The notes under the pieces were generated by a model. That model saw nothing but the letters and a program-made list of their open reading frames with translations. It had not been told where the DNA came from and ran no database searches. 64,000 nucleotides of DNA from DOZZ01 sp963792655 (GTDB lineage Bacteria; Acidobacteriota; Terriglobia; Bryobacterales; Bryobacteraceae): the NCBI GenBank assembly GCA_963792655.1, contig CAWBWU010000004.1, positions 1 to 64,000 of the forward strand, read 5' to 3'. The position numbers and the translations under genes were made by a program. Position 1 is the first letter of the stretch. Each line of letters starts with the position of its first letter. This document shows positions 36,548 to 44,794 of the stretch, piece after piece.

Positions 36548-37528
36548 TTGAAACCGGTGCTGGTGACCGGAGCATCCGGATTCATCGGCTGGCATGTCGC
36601 GCGGTTATTGAGTGAACGCGGTCATCACGTGCGCGCGCTGGTGCGGCCCAACAGCAAAATCGCGGATCTCCCCGATGTCGAACGCAAGCTGGGCGACTTG
36701 CGCGACGCTTCATCGCTCGCGTCCGCCGTGGCTGGTTGCGGCATGGTGTTTCACGTCGCCGCGGATTACCGGTTGTGGTCGAAGCGCCCGGAAGAGATGT
36801 ATGCATCGAACGTCGAAGGCACGCGCAATATGTTGAACGCGGCGCGTGATGCCGGCGTTGAGCGATTCGTCTACACCAGCACTGTGGGCTGCATCGGCAT
36901 TCCGCAAGGCGGTGTGGGCGATGAACAGCAGCCAGTGTCGATCGACCAGATGTCGGGCCACTACAAACGCTCGAAGTTTCAAGCGGAGCAAGTCGCGCGC
37001 GAGTTCGCGGCCGATGGTTTCCCGGTGGTGATCGTCAATCCTACGGCTCCCATTGGCGATCACGATGTGAAGCCAACGCCCACAGGCGCGATCGTGCTCG
37101 ATTTTCTGAGCGGAAAACTTCCGGCCTACATCGACACCGGTTTGAACCTGGTGGATGTTCGCGATTGCGCAGGGGGCCATCTGCTTGCGGCGGAGCATGG
37201 GCGCACGGGTGAGCGCTATATTCTCGGTTGCGAAGATCTGACGTTGTCCCAGATCCTTCAGCGGCTCGCGACCTTGACCGGAAGGAAAGCACCGGCTGTG
37301 AAGCTGCCCTATGCAGTGGCCTACGCTGCCGGTGTGGCGACAACTGCGTGGGCCAACCTGACCGGCGTGCCGCCACGCGCGCCGCTCGAAGCCGTGCGCA
37401 TGGCGAAGAAGCACATGTTCGCCTCGCATGCGAAGGCTTCCCGAGAACTGGGCTTTGCGCCGGGCTCTGTCGATGCGGCGTTGACACGCGCGGTCGAGTG
37501 GTTCCAGGCGAACGGATACGTGCACTAG
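36548..37528 (+). CDS. hpnA: Hopanoid-associated sugar epimerase HpnA
   Basis: 326 residues, an extended SDR with VLVTGASGFIGWHVARLL (NAD site), MVFHVAADYRLWSKRPEEMY and the catalytic YKRSKFQAE (Tyr/Lys near residue 140). The family sits with shc in many genomes and is named hopanoid-associated sugar epimerase; the reaction is unproven. TTG start one base after the shc stop. Probably acts on hopanoid head-group or a related sugar, by context only. Confidence 0.9.
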   Translation: MKPVLVTGASGFIGWHVARLLSERGHHVRALVRPNSKIADLPDVERKLGDLRDASSLASAVAGCGMVFHVAADYRLWSKRPEEMYASNVEGTRNMLNAARDAGVERFVYTSTVGCIGIPQGGVGDEQQPVSIDQMSGHYKRSKFQAEQVAREFAADGFPVVIVNPTAPIGDHDVKPTPTGAIVLDFLSGKLPAYIDTGLNLVDVRDCAGGHLLAAEHGRTGERYILGCEDLTLSQILQRLATLTGRKAPAVKLPYAVAYAAGVATTAWANLTGVPPRAPLEAVRMAKKHMFASHAKASRELGFAPGSVDAALTRAVEWFQANGYVH

Positions 37529-37529
37529 C

Positions 37530-38210
37530 ATGCGGCTCTTTGTCTCTGCAGAACCACGCGAGTTCGACGGGTTCCTTCCTTACTGCTCCAACGTGTCGCC
37601 GCTCGAAGTGCCCGTGCACTGGGCGCGCGTCGCCAACTGGAATGGGCAACAGATGATTGCGATTGCCAATGGCGCGGGCGCTGCGCGAGCCTCCGCTGCA
37701 GTGGATAGCGTGTTGTCGATCACGCGCGCGCTCACGGTGTGCAGCACGGGCTTTTGCGGTGCGCTCGATCCCGAACTGCGCATCGGCGATGTGTTTGTCG
37801 CGGACACTGTGGATGGCATGCCGGCGCAGCACCCGCAATCGGAGAAGCCGCATCGTAGCGGAGCACTGACATCGAGCGGTACCATCGCCGCGAGTGCCGC
37901 CGAGAAGCAAGCACTACGTGCATCCGGTGCGAGCGCAGTGGACATGGAGTCGGCCGCGATTGCGCAACGCGCGGCGCACTACAGTGTTCCTTTCTACTGC
38001 GTGCGCAGCGTCAGTGATCTGGCGGAGGAAACGTTTGCGAACGATTTCCAAGCAGCGCTCGGGGCCGACGGACGCTACCGCGTCGCTCGTTTACTAGCAG
38101 GCGCGCTCGCCAGGCCGACGCAACGATTCCCTGAACTATTGCGATTACAACGGCGCTGCGGAATTGCGGCGCGCAGATTGGGAGCATTTCTTGATAGCTG
38201 CGAATTCTGA
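37530..38210 (+). CDS. hpnG: Hopanoid-associated phosphorylase HpnG
   Basis: 226 residues with the nucleoside phosphorylase fold: CSTGFCGALDPELRIGDVFVAD (phosphate region), ASAVDMESAAIAQRA with the purine-site Met-Glu, and SVSDLAEE. HpnG removes adenine from adenosylhopane to give ribosylhopane, the second side-chain step. The first-step radical SAM enzyme HpnH is not in this window. ATG one base after the hpnA stop. The family separates from MTA/SAH nucleosidases mainly by context, which here is strong. Confidence 0.88.
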   Translation: MRLFVSAEPREFDGFLPYCSNVSPLEVPVHWARVANWNGQQMIAIANGAGAARASAAVDSVLSITRALTVCSTGFCGALDPELRIGDVFVADTVDGMPAQHPQSEKPHRSGALTSSGTIAASAAEKQALRASGASAVDMESAAIAQRAAHYSVPFYCVRSVSDLAEETFANDFQAALGADGRYRVARLLAGALARPTQRFPELLRLQRRCGIAARRLGAFLDSCEF

Positions 38211-38220
38211 AGTTCCGGAA

Positions 38221-39279
38221 ATGATGCGAGCCGGTGTCTACCGCGGTGACAGCAGTGTGCGCGTCGAAGAGATTGCCACGCCTGCGATTGGTAGCGGAGA
38301 AATTCTGGTGCGCGTCGAAACCTGCGGCGTCTGTCACACGGACCTGAAAAAGGTCGAGTACAACCTGCTCCCGCCGCCGCGCGTGTTCGGACATGAGACG
38401 GCGGGCACGGTTGTTGCCACGGGCGCGAGCGTTACGAAATTCCGCGTGGGCGATCGCGTCGCCGCGTTTCATCACATCCCGTGCGGCACCTGCTTCTACT
38501 GTGCGCGCAAACTGTACGCACAGTGCGCGGTCTATAAGCGCGTCGGCATCACAGCAGGTTTCGAGCCGGCAGGCGGCGGCTTCGCGCAGTACGTGCGTGT
38601 CATGGATTGGATCGTCGAGCGCGGTGTAGAGAAGATTCCCGACGGTGTCACGTTCGACGAGGCGTCGTTCATGGAGCCGGTGAACACTTGCCTCAAGGCA
38701 GTCGAACAGTGCGCGCCCGCGCCGGACGACGTGGTGCTTGTGATGGGTCAGGGGCCCATTGGACTGTTGTTTACGATGATCCTGGCCGAACGCGGATGTC
38801 AGGTTGCCGTCACTGACACCATTGCGCGCCGGCTCGCGTTGGCTGCGGAGTGCGGCGCACAGCACGCGTGGAATCCCCGCGAAGTAGATGTTGCGGCGTC
38901 GCTTCGCAAGCTGACAGACGGTCGCGGTGCTGATATCGTGATCGTCGCCACTGCGGCGAAGGGTATGGTCGAAGAAGCGGTGAACTGTTCGCGGCCGGGG
39001 GCAAGGATCGTTCTGTTTGCGCAAACCTCGGACAAAGAACGCATCGAACTGTCGGGCGCGAGCATCTGCGTCGGTGAGCGAGTGTTGATGGGATCTTATA
39101 GCGCGTCGGTGGATGTGCAGCGCGAGTCGGCCGATCTGGTCTTCTCACGGCGGCTGCCCGTCGCACGTTTGGTTTCGCATGCCCTGCCTATTGATAAGAT
39201 CGAAGAGGCATTTACGCTTGCCCGCCAGCCGACGGACTCTTCTCTGAAGATCGTCGTGCACCCGCAGGAGAATTCCTGA
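38221..39279 (+). CDS. Zinc-dependent medium-chain dehydrogenase, hopanoid operon, first
   Basis: 352 residues from the ATG at 38221, ten bases after hpnG. Catalytic zinc ligands: CGVCHTD and GHE (about residues 37-65). The structural zinc Cys set is CGTCFYCARKLYAQC (about 90-104). The cofactor fold is VVLVMGQGPIGLLFTMILAE. It looks fully active and oxidises an alcohol or polyol or reduces an aldehyde with NAD(P). Its substrate is unknown; being inside the hopanoid operon suggests a ribosyl/bacteriohopane side chain, or a step in squalene supply. Followed two bases later by a second, divergent relative. Confidence 0.8.
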   Translation: MMRAGVYRGDSSVRVEEIATPAIGSGEILVRVETCGVCHTDLKKVEYNLLPPPRVFGHETAGTVVATGASVTKFRVGDRVAAFHHIPCGTCFYCARKLYAQCAVYKRVGITAGFEPAGGGFAQYVRVMDWIVERGVEKIPDGVTFDEASFMEPVNTCLKAVEQCAPAPDDVVLVMGQGPIGLLFTMILAERGCQVAVTDTIARRLALAAECGAQHAWNPREVDVAASLRKLTDGRGADIVIVATAAKGMVEEAVNCSRPGARIVLFAQTSDKERIELSGASICVGERVLMGSYSASVDVQRESADLVFSRRLPVARLVSHALPIDKIEEAFTLARQPTDSSLKIVVHPQENS

Positions 39280-39281
39280 CG

Positions 39282-40322
39282 TTGCCGCAGCAGATGACAG
39301 CCGCCGTACTTTACGGCAAGGAAAACGTGGTGGTCGAACAGGTCGCGGTTCCCGACCTCGGCCCCGGTGATCTATTGGTGCGCGTGCGCGTGGCGCTCAC
39401 CTGCGGAACCGACGTGAAAGTTTTCCGCCGTGGCTATCACGCGCGCATGATCGTTCCGCCAGCGCTGTTCGGTCACGAACTGGCCGGAGAAGTTATCGCG
39501 GTCGGCAAAGCGGTTACCAACTTTCGCGCGGGCGATCGCGTTGTCGCGGCTAACTCCGCGCCGTGCGGCGAGTGTTTCTACTGCCAGCATGCTCAGCAGA
39601 ATCTGTGCGAAGACCTGGTCTTCAACAACGGCGCTTATGCCGAGTACATCCGCATTCCCGCCCGCATCGTTGAGCGCAACACGTATCGTTTGCCCGACGC
39701 GCTACCGTTTGCGGACGCGGCGTTAGTTGAGCCGCTCGCCTGCGCACTGAAAGGCGTGCGCGATGCCGGCGTGAAGAAGGGCGACTTCGTTGCCGTAGTC
39801 GGGCTTGGTCCACTCGGGAGCATGATCGTGAAAATCGCCGCGCTGGCCGGTGCTCGCGTGATTGCGCTGGGCCGTCGTGCGATGCAGATTCAACGCGCGC
39901 TGCAGATGGGTGCTGAGTTTGGCGTGTCACTGGAAGATTATCCGGCGCCTGTCGCACGCGTGCGCGAGATCGCGCAGGGCAGGGGAGTCGACGTTGCCAT
40001 TGAAGCGGTGGGCAAGCCCGAATGCTGGCAATGGTCGGTGCAGATGGTGCGCCGCGGCGGGACCGTCAATTTCTTCGGTGGCTGCCCCAGCGGCACGCGC
40101 GTGGAACTCGAGACGGAAACGGTGCACTACTCCAACCTGAGTTTTGTTGCCAGCTTTCACCACACTCCGGCGCTGGTGCGCGAGGCGCTCGACGTGATCG
40201 AAGCGGGGCACGTTACCGCGTCTGAGTTCGTCAACTGCCAGGAGCCGCTGGTGAACGTGCCCAAGGTATTCGCCGCGCTCGCGCAGCAAAACGGTAGCCT
40301 CAAAACAGCCATCATTCCATGA
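39282..40322 (+). CDS. Zinc-dependent medium-chain dehydrogenase, hopanoid operon, second
   Basis: 346 residues, TTG start two bases after its neighbour; an ATG four codons in is possible. Zinc ligands: TCGTDVKVFRRG, FGHELAG, and CGECFYCQHAQQNLC for the structural site. Cofactor fold VAVVGLGPLGSMIVKIAALAG. It is clearly a different subfamily from the first dehydrogenase (low visible identity), so not a recent tandem copy. The closest general type is sorbitol/threonine dehydrogenase-like. Stop overlaps the hpnC ATG (ATGA). Substrate unknown; see the finding on the missing HpnE. Confidence 0.8.
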   Translation: MPQQMTAAVLYGKENVVVEQVAVPDLGPGDLLVRVRVALTCGTDVKVFRRGYHARMIVPPALFGHELAGEVIAVGKAVTNFRAGDRVVAANSAPCGECFYCQHAQQNLCEDLVFNNGAYAEYIRIPARIVERNTYRLPDALPFADAALVEPLACALKGVRDAGVKKGDFVAVVGLGPLGSMIVKIAALAGARVIALGRRAMQIQRALQMGAEFGVSLEDYPAPVARVREIAQGRGVDVAIEAVGKPECWQWSVQMVRRGGTVNFFGGCPSGTRVELETETVHYSNLSFVASFHHTPALVREALDVIEAGHVTASEFVNCQEPLVNVPKVFAALAQQNGSLKTAIIP

Positions 40323-41237
40323 CGCTGCTGGCGCCGAAAGACTTTGTGCGCAGCGCCGGCGCGATGGCTCATGCGGCGACGGAGCCTGAGGCGGTTCGCT
40401 ACACGCGCTGGCTGGCAACCAGTCACTACGAAAATTTTCACGTCGTCAGTTTTCTGCTGCCTAAGCGCCTGCATCAGGATTTCTACAACGTTTACGCCTA
40501 TTGCCGCTGGGCCGACGACCTGGGCGATGAGCTCGGCGACCACGAAGAGAGTCTGCGCATGCTGGCATGGTGGCGCGAAGAGTTGCACCGCATGTATCGC
40601 GGCTCGGCAAGCCATCCGGTTTTTGTCGCGCTGCAAACAACGGTGCAGAAGCACAACATTCCGCAGCAGCCGTTCGACGATCTGATCACCGCATTCATTC
40701 AGGATCAGCATGTCGGCCGCTACGAGACGTGGGACGACGTGCTCGGATATTGCAGGAACTCGGCGAACCCGGTGGGACGAATACTGCTTTATCTCAACGG
40801 CTATTCCGACGCGCCGCGGCAAGCGCTTTCCGATGCCACGTGCACCGCGTTGCAGCTTGCGAACTTCTGGCAGGATGTCACGATCGATCTCGACAAAGAT
40901 CGTGTGTATATGCCGCTCGAAATCTTGCGAAAGCATGGCTACACGCTGGAGGAGTTGTTCGCACGCCGCTTCTCACCTGCTTTCGCAGCAGCGATGCGCG
41001 AGATGGTGGCCTACGCGCGCGAGTTGTTTGTTGCAAGGGCTGCCGCTGGTTCAACAGGTGGACCGGCATCTTTCTCTCGATCTCGATCTGTTCAGCCGCG
41101 GCGGCATGCGGGTGCTCGATAAAATCGAGCAGCAGGGCTATAACGTGCTGGTGCAGCGGCCGAAGATTTCGAAGATCGAACGCGCCGGTATTCTTACTGC
41201 ATCGCTGGCGCGCGCCGCGTGGAAGCGCAGCGCCTGA
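40319..41237 (+). CDS. hpnC: Squalene synthase HpnC (hydroxysqualene-forming), one frameshift
   Basis: About 305 residues after bridging one base near 41,030: the first frame ends RELF and the second continues LQGLPLVQQVDRHLSLDLDL. Acidic motifs: YAYCRWADDLGDE (first Asp-rich) and LANFWQDVTIDLDKDRVYMP (second). In the three-enzyme route, HpnD makes presqualene diphosphate, HpnC converts it to hydroxysqualene and HpnE reduces that to squalene. N-terminal EAVRYTRWLATSHYENFHVVS is typical of HpnC. Overlaps the previous stop by four bases. Confidence 0.9.
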
Positions 41238-42085
41238 TGCTATCGCTCGAAGCTTCGTACGCGTTCTGCCGCAAGGTGGCCAAGGCGCGCGCGAAAAACT
41301 TTTACTACTCCTTTGTGCTGCTCTCGCGTGAGCGCAAGAATGCCATGTGCGCGATGTATGCGTTCATGCGGTACTGCGATGACCTGAGCGATGAACCCGG
41401 TGCGACGCTCGCGCCCATAGAACGCTGGCGCGCATCGCTCGACAAAGCGCTCCAGGGCAAATTCGACGGTCATGAGATGTGGCCCGCATTCCACGATACG
41501 GTGCAGCGCTACCGCATCCCGCATCAATATTTCTTCGACATGATCGACGGTGTCGCGTCGGACCTGAACCCCACCGCGATAACCACGTTTCAGGATCTCT
41601 ACGCGTACTGTTATCGCGTCGCGTCCGTGGTTGGGCTCACCACGATTCACATCTTCGGCTTCAAGGATCCGCAAGCATTGCTGTTGGCCGAGAAGTGCGG
41701 CATCGCGTTTCAGTTGACCAACATCCTGCGCGACGTGCAGGAAGACGCAGCCAACGGACGTGTCTACATTCCGGCGGAAGACCTGGCGCGTTTTAATGTG
41801 AGCGAGAGCGATCTGAAAGCTTCGGTAAGCTCGCCGCAGTTTCGCGAACTGATGCGCTTTGAAGCAGACCGCGCGCGCGGCTATTACAATCAATCGCGGG
41901 ATCTGATTGGTATGGTCGATCGTGGCAGCCGTTCGTCGTTGTGGGCTCTGATCACCATCTACTCGAACTTGCTCGAGCGCATCCGCGCCTCGAACTACGA
42001 CGTGCTGAGCCGCCGCATCGCGTTATCGAAGTGGGAGAAATCGTGGATTGTGGTGCGTGCTGCGCTGGGCAGCGGATCTGGCTAG
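41237..42085 (+). CDS. hpnD: Presqualene diphosphate synthase HpnD
   Basis: Joins two farnesyl-PP. 282 residues from the ATG at 41237, which overlaps the hpnC stop; a GTG at 41219 would add six. SYAFCRKVAKARAKNFYYSF, MRYCDDLSDEPG (first Asp motif) and QLTNILRDVQEDAANGRVYIP (second) are diagnostic. Last gene of the plus-strand operon: an hpnE gene would usually follow, but the next genes are on the other strand. Confidence 0.94.
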   Translation: MLSLEASYAFCRKVAKARAKNFYYSFVLLSRERKNAMCAMYAFMRYCDDLSDEPGATLAPIERWRASLDKALQGKFDGHEMWPAFHDTVQRYRIPHQYFFDMIDGVASDLNPTAITTFQDLYAYCYRVASVVGLTTIHIFGFKDPQALLLAEKCGIAFQLTNILRDVQEDAANGRVYIPAEDLARFNVSESDLKASVSSPQFRELMRFEADRARGYYNQSRDLIGMVDRGSRSSLWALITIYSNLLERIRASNYDVLSRRIALSKWEKSWIVVRAALGSGSG

Positions 42086-42090
42086 GTCGA

Positions 42091-42276
42091 TCAGCCGTGG
42101 CCGAGCTTCATGACCCAGGCAATCGCGAACAGCGCGACCATGAAGTAGCCGAAGCAGTAAAGGCCGTAGTTGAGACGCTCACGGTCGGTCTTGCGTGTCA
42201 CCACGCCCAGCACGACAGAGGCGAACAGCGCAAACAGCAGCGCGGCTTCGAAATGGCTCAGGTTCATCTTCGGCAT
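42091..42276 (-). CDS. Small two-helix membrane protein
   Basis: 61 residues with two hydrophobic helices (EAALLFALFASVVLGVVT and LYCFGYFMVALFAIAWVM) joined by a charged turn (RKTDRERLNYG). Start overlaps the stop of the upstream 140-residue membrane protein (TAATG), so the two are translationally coupled and probably work together. I do not recognise the family. Ends five bases from the convergent hpnD stop. Confidence 0.65.
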   Translation of the reverse strand: MPKMNLSHFEAALLFALFASVVLGVVTRKTDRERLNYGLYCFGYFMVALFAIAWVMKLGHG

Positions 42277-42698
42277 TAGGATTTCCTGCCTGTTGCGATC
42301 TCGAAAGCGTCCACCATGGCGAGGATGTTCAGCAGTCCGGCGGTTACCAGAAATTTGGTTCCGTAATCATGAACGTGCCCGGCCATGTCCGGTTGGTTGT
42401 AACCCAGCATCACCGCGACCAGATAAAGTGCGCCCGACGCAAGATCGCCGACGAAGCCGCCGTAATTGATAAGCGTAGTAAGCAGGTCGCCGCTTTCGGG
42501 CGTGAACATCATGCCGCGCATCATCAAGCCCAGCAGAAACATAAGGGTGATGCTGCCGAGCAGCAGCGCCGCGCGGCCACGCTTTTTCAGAAGGAAATGG
42601 CCGGCGCCGGGGATGACCCATCCGGCCAAGACCGGAGGTAGCCACACTCCCATAGGAGGAAGCGCAGGTTTCGTCACTACTTTCGTTGTTGCCGCCAT
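42276..42698 (-). CDS. Membrane protein, DUF6677-like
   Basis: 140 residues. WVIPGAGHFLLKKRGRAALLLGS is a motif seen in small Acidobacterial and related membrane proteins that I associate with DUF6677 (moderate certainty). Three to four helices: 20-35, 45-65 (LLLGSITLMFLLGLM), 85-100 (ASGALYLVAVMLGY) and 112-128 (FLVTAGLLNILAMVDAF). Function unknown. Coupled to the 61-residue protein behind it. Confidence 0.65.
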   Translation of the reverse strand: MAATTKVVTKPALPPMGVWLPPVLAGWVIPGAGHFLLKKRGRAALLLGSITLMFLLGLMMRGMMFTPESGDLLTTLINYGGFVGDLASGALYLVAVMLGYNQPDMAGHVHDYGTKFLVTAGLLNILAMVDAFEIATGRKS

Positions 42699-42758
42699 TC
42701 AAACCGTAACTACGAGATTATCATGCGGCTGGTTCGATGTTTCAGTTGCGAACCGTTG

Positions 42759-42800
42759 CCAACGCGCGCGGCACGTCGCGGCCGCTAGTGATCGCGTTGG
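42759..42800 (-). terminator. Stem-loop downstream of the degenerate receiver gene
   Basis: CCAACGCG at 42759-42766 pairs with CGCGTTGG at 42793-42800, and inside it GCGGC at 42768-42772 pairs with GCCGC at 42781-42785. It follows the stop of the receiver-like gene (42808) and precedes the next start on that strand (42698). No T run is visible, so it may be a factor-dependent terminator or just a stable mRNA end. Confidence 0.4.
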
Positions 42801-42807
42801 TTCAGAC

Positions 42808-43173
42808 TTAAGCCGCAGCCTTGGCGGAACGTTTGCCCAGTGCCGAATCCAGAACCCACCCAAGCTGTTTGCTTTCAATCGGCTCTGCGCAGAAATCGGT
42901 GGCGCCGGCCTCAAGCGCATCGAGCCAGGCGCGCGTGTCGGGCAAGCGCGTTACTACGACAAACGGTTGATGCGGTTTCCGCGCACGCACGTCAGCCAGC
43001 AGCCCGCGATACTGAAAGTCATCGCCGGCAGCGAAAATTACATCTGCATTTCCGAGTTTCTCAGCGCCTGTATCGGTGCCGAATTTGACTATTTTGTGTG
43101 ACTTATTTGCCATCGCACGCTCAAGCTGAGCGGCGGTTTGTGAAGCCAGACCGACGAAATAAATATTGGCCAT
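42808..43173 (-). CDS. Degenerate receiver-like domain protein
   Basis: 121 residues from the ATG at 43171-43173 with GGGAGG upstream. The pattern of a receiver fold is visible (IYFVGLASQTAAQLERAMA, then VIFAAGDDFQYRGLLADVRA, FVVVTRLPD, ALEAGATDFCAEPIESKQLGWVLDSAL), but key residues differ. The usual phosphoacceptor context is changed to AAGDD and the invariant Lys-Pro is Glu-Pro (AEPIE). It probably does not take up phosphate normally. It may act as a constitutive or protein-binding pseudo-receiver. A good promoter lies upstream. Confidence 0.65.
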   Translation of the reverse strand: MANIYFVGLASQTAAQLERAMANKSHKIVKFGTDTGAEKLGNADVIFAAGDDFQYRGLLADVRARKPHQPFVVVTRLPDTRAWLDALEAGATDFCAEPIESKQLGWVLDSALGKRSAKAAA

Positions 43174-43267
43174 CAGGCCCTCCCCGAGAGATTTCGTTGC
43201 TCTCTTCATGGAGAAACGGAGACGCCGAGCGGGGCGCCGCGCAGGACCTATTTCCTGCTCACCTCTG

Positions 43268-43296
43268 ATTATAGTGTCGTGAATTCCCTGTGGAAA
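43268..43296 (-). promoter_or_regulatory. Putative sigma-70 promoter of the receiver-like gene
   Basis: On the minus strand TATAAT lies at 43273-43268, and TTTCCA at 43296-43291 is 17 bases upstream (4 of 6 matches to TTGACA). Predicted transcription start is near 43,260, giving a leader of about 90 bases before the ATG at 43173. The rest of the 216-base gap up to cysS shows no clear promoter for cysS. Confidence 0.5.
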
Positions 43297-43389
43297 CTTT
43301 TTTTAATCTTTTCTCGCGCACGCCTGTGTTCGCGCTGCCGGAACGGTGCTGACAGGGGCTTGTTAGGATAGGTACTTCACTCTCGCGAC

Positions 43390-44790
43390 ATGCCTTTGCG
43401 CCTTTACAACACCCTGACTCAGCAGGTGGAACTGTTCCAGCCGGCCGATGGAAAGACCGCGCGCATGTATACTTGCGGGCCCACCGTTTACTACTTCGCG
43501 CACATCGGCAACTTCCGGACATTCCTCTTTTACGATCTCTTGCGGCGTTGGGTGCGCGCATCGGGTTTCGGTTTGCATCACGTCATGAACATCACCGACG
43601 TAGATGACAAGATCATCCGCAACGCGATGGCGCAGAACAAGACGTTGTCTGAATACACGGCGGAGTACACCGACGCGTTCTTCGCGGATATGCACAAGTT
43701 GCGCGTGGAGACCGCCGAGGTCGTAGCGCGAGCCACCGACCACATCCCCGAAATGGCGGAGATGATCCGCAAGCTGGGTGAAGACGGTTACACGTACGAG
43801 AGCGAAGGGTCCATCTACTTCCGCATTGCGAAATTCCCCGGGTACGGCAAGCTTTCGCACCGCGACTTCTCTGACGCGCGTAGCGGCGCCCGCGTAGACG
43901 TCGATACTTACGAGAAGGACGACGCTCGCGACTTCGCGCTTTGGAAAGCTCCGAAGGGCGACGAGCCGGCGTGGGATTCATCTGTCGGACGCGGCAGGCC
44001 GGGCTGGCACATCGAGTGTTCTGCGATGGCCATTCACTTCCTCGGCGAAACGCTGGACGTTCATGCGGGCGGCGTCGACCTGATCTTTCCGCACCACGAA
44101 AACGAAATTGCGCAATCGGAGGCGTGCACGTCGCATCCGTTCTCGCGCTTCTGGGTGCACTCTGAGTTTTTGCTGGTCGACGGCCAGAAGATGTCGAAGT
44201 CGCTCGGCAACATTTACACGTTGCGCGACATCCTGGACCGCGGCTTTACCGCGGAGAGCGTGCGGTATCTGCTGACTTCGGTACCGTATCGCAAAGGCCT
44301 GAACTTTACTTTCGAAGGGTTGAAGTCGGCGACTGCTGCCATCGAACGAGTGCGGGCATTCCAGTTCCGGATCACCGGCTCGCGCTTTCCGGAAGGGGTC
44401 AGTGACGTGATCCTCGCGCGCGCGAACGCGGCGATGCAGCAGTTTCGCGAGGCGATGGACGACGACCTGAACACTGCCGAAGCGCTCGCCGCCGTCTTTG
44501 AATTTATTCGCGATTGCAATACCGCGATCGACACGGGCGAGTTCCGGCAAGGCAACACCGAGAGCGCCGGCCGCCTGCTCGCGTTGTTCGATTCCGTCTT
44601 TGAAGTGCTGCGGCCCGACGTAGCGGAAGATGGCATGGCCGAAACAGAAATTGAGGCCCTGGTTGCAGAGCGCACGCGCGCCAAGAAGTCGAAAAACTTT
44701 CAACGCGCCGATGAAGTGCGCCAGCAGTTACTCGCGGCCGGCATTTTGCTCGAGGACACGAAAGACGGCGTCCGATGGAAGCGCAAATAG
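43390..44790 (+). CDS. cysS: Cysteinyl-tRNA synthetase
   Basis: 466 residues. MYTCGPTVYYFAHIGNFRTF carries the zinc Cys and the HIGH-type motif, GWHIECSAMAIHFLG and IFPHHENEIAQSEA carry further zinc ligands, and QKMSKSLGN is the KMSKS loop. Charges tRNA-Cys. The metB-type gene starts four bases after the stop, joining Cys use with Cys/Met synthesis in one transcript. Intact. Confidence 0.98.
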   Translation: MPLRLYNTLTQQVELFQPADGKTARMYTCGPTVYYFAHIGNFRTFLFYDLLRRWVRASGFGLHHVMNITDVDDKIIRNAMAQNKTLSEYTAEYTDAFFADMHKLRVETAEVVARATDHIPEMAEMIRKLGEDGYTYESEGSIYFRIAKFPGYGKLSHRDFSDARSGARVDVDTYEKDDARDFALWKAPKGDEPAWDSSVGRGRPGWHIECSAMAIHFLGETLDVHAGGVDLIFPHHENEIAQSEACTSHPFSRFWVHSEFLLVDGQKMSKSLGNIYTLRDILDRGFTAESVRYLLTSVPYRKGLNFTFEGLKSATAAIERVRAFQFRITGSRFPEGVSDVILARANAAMQQFREAMDDDLNTAEALAAVFEFIRDCNTAIDTGEFRQGNTESAGRLLALFDSVFEVLRPDVAEDGMAETEIEALVAERTRAKKSKNFQRADEVRQQLLAAGILLEDTKDGVRWKRK

Positions 44791-44794
44791 AGAT

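Noticed and set aside
38221..40322. The two zinc dehydrogenases as a recent tandem duplication
   Set aside because: They differ in most positions outside zinc and cofactor motifs, including around the catalytic zinc site (CGVCHTD versus CGTDVKV), so they belong to different subfamilies.
41030..41045. Programmed frameshift in hpnC (and similar sites in ispH, pth, metB-type gene)
   Set aside because: No slippery heptamer with a following stem is visible at these sites, and the same kind of shift occurs in many unrelated genes, so indel error is simpler.
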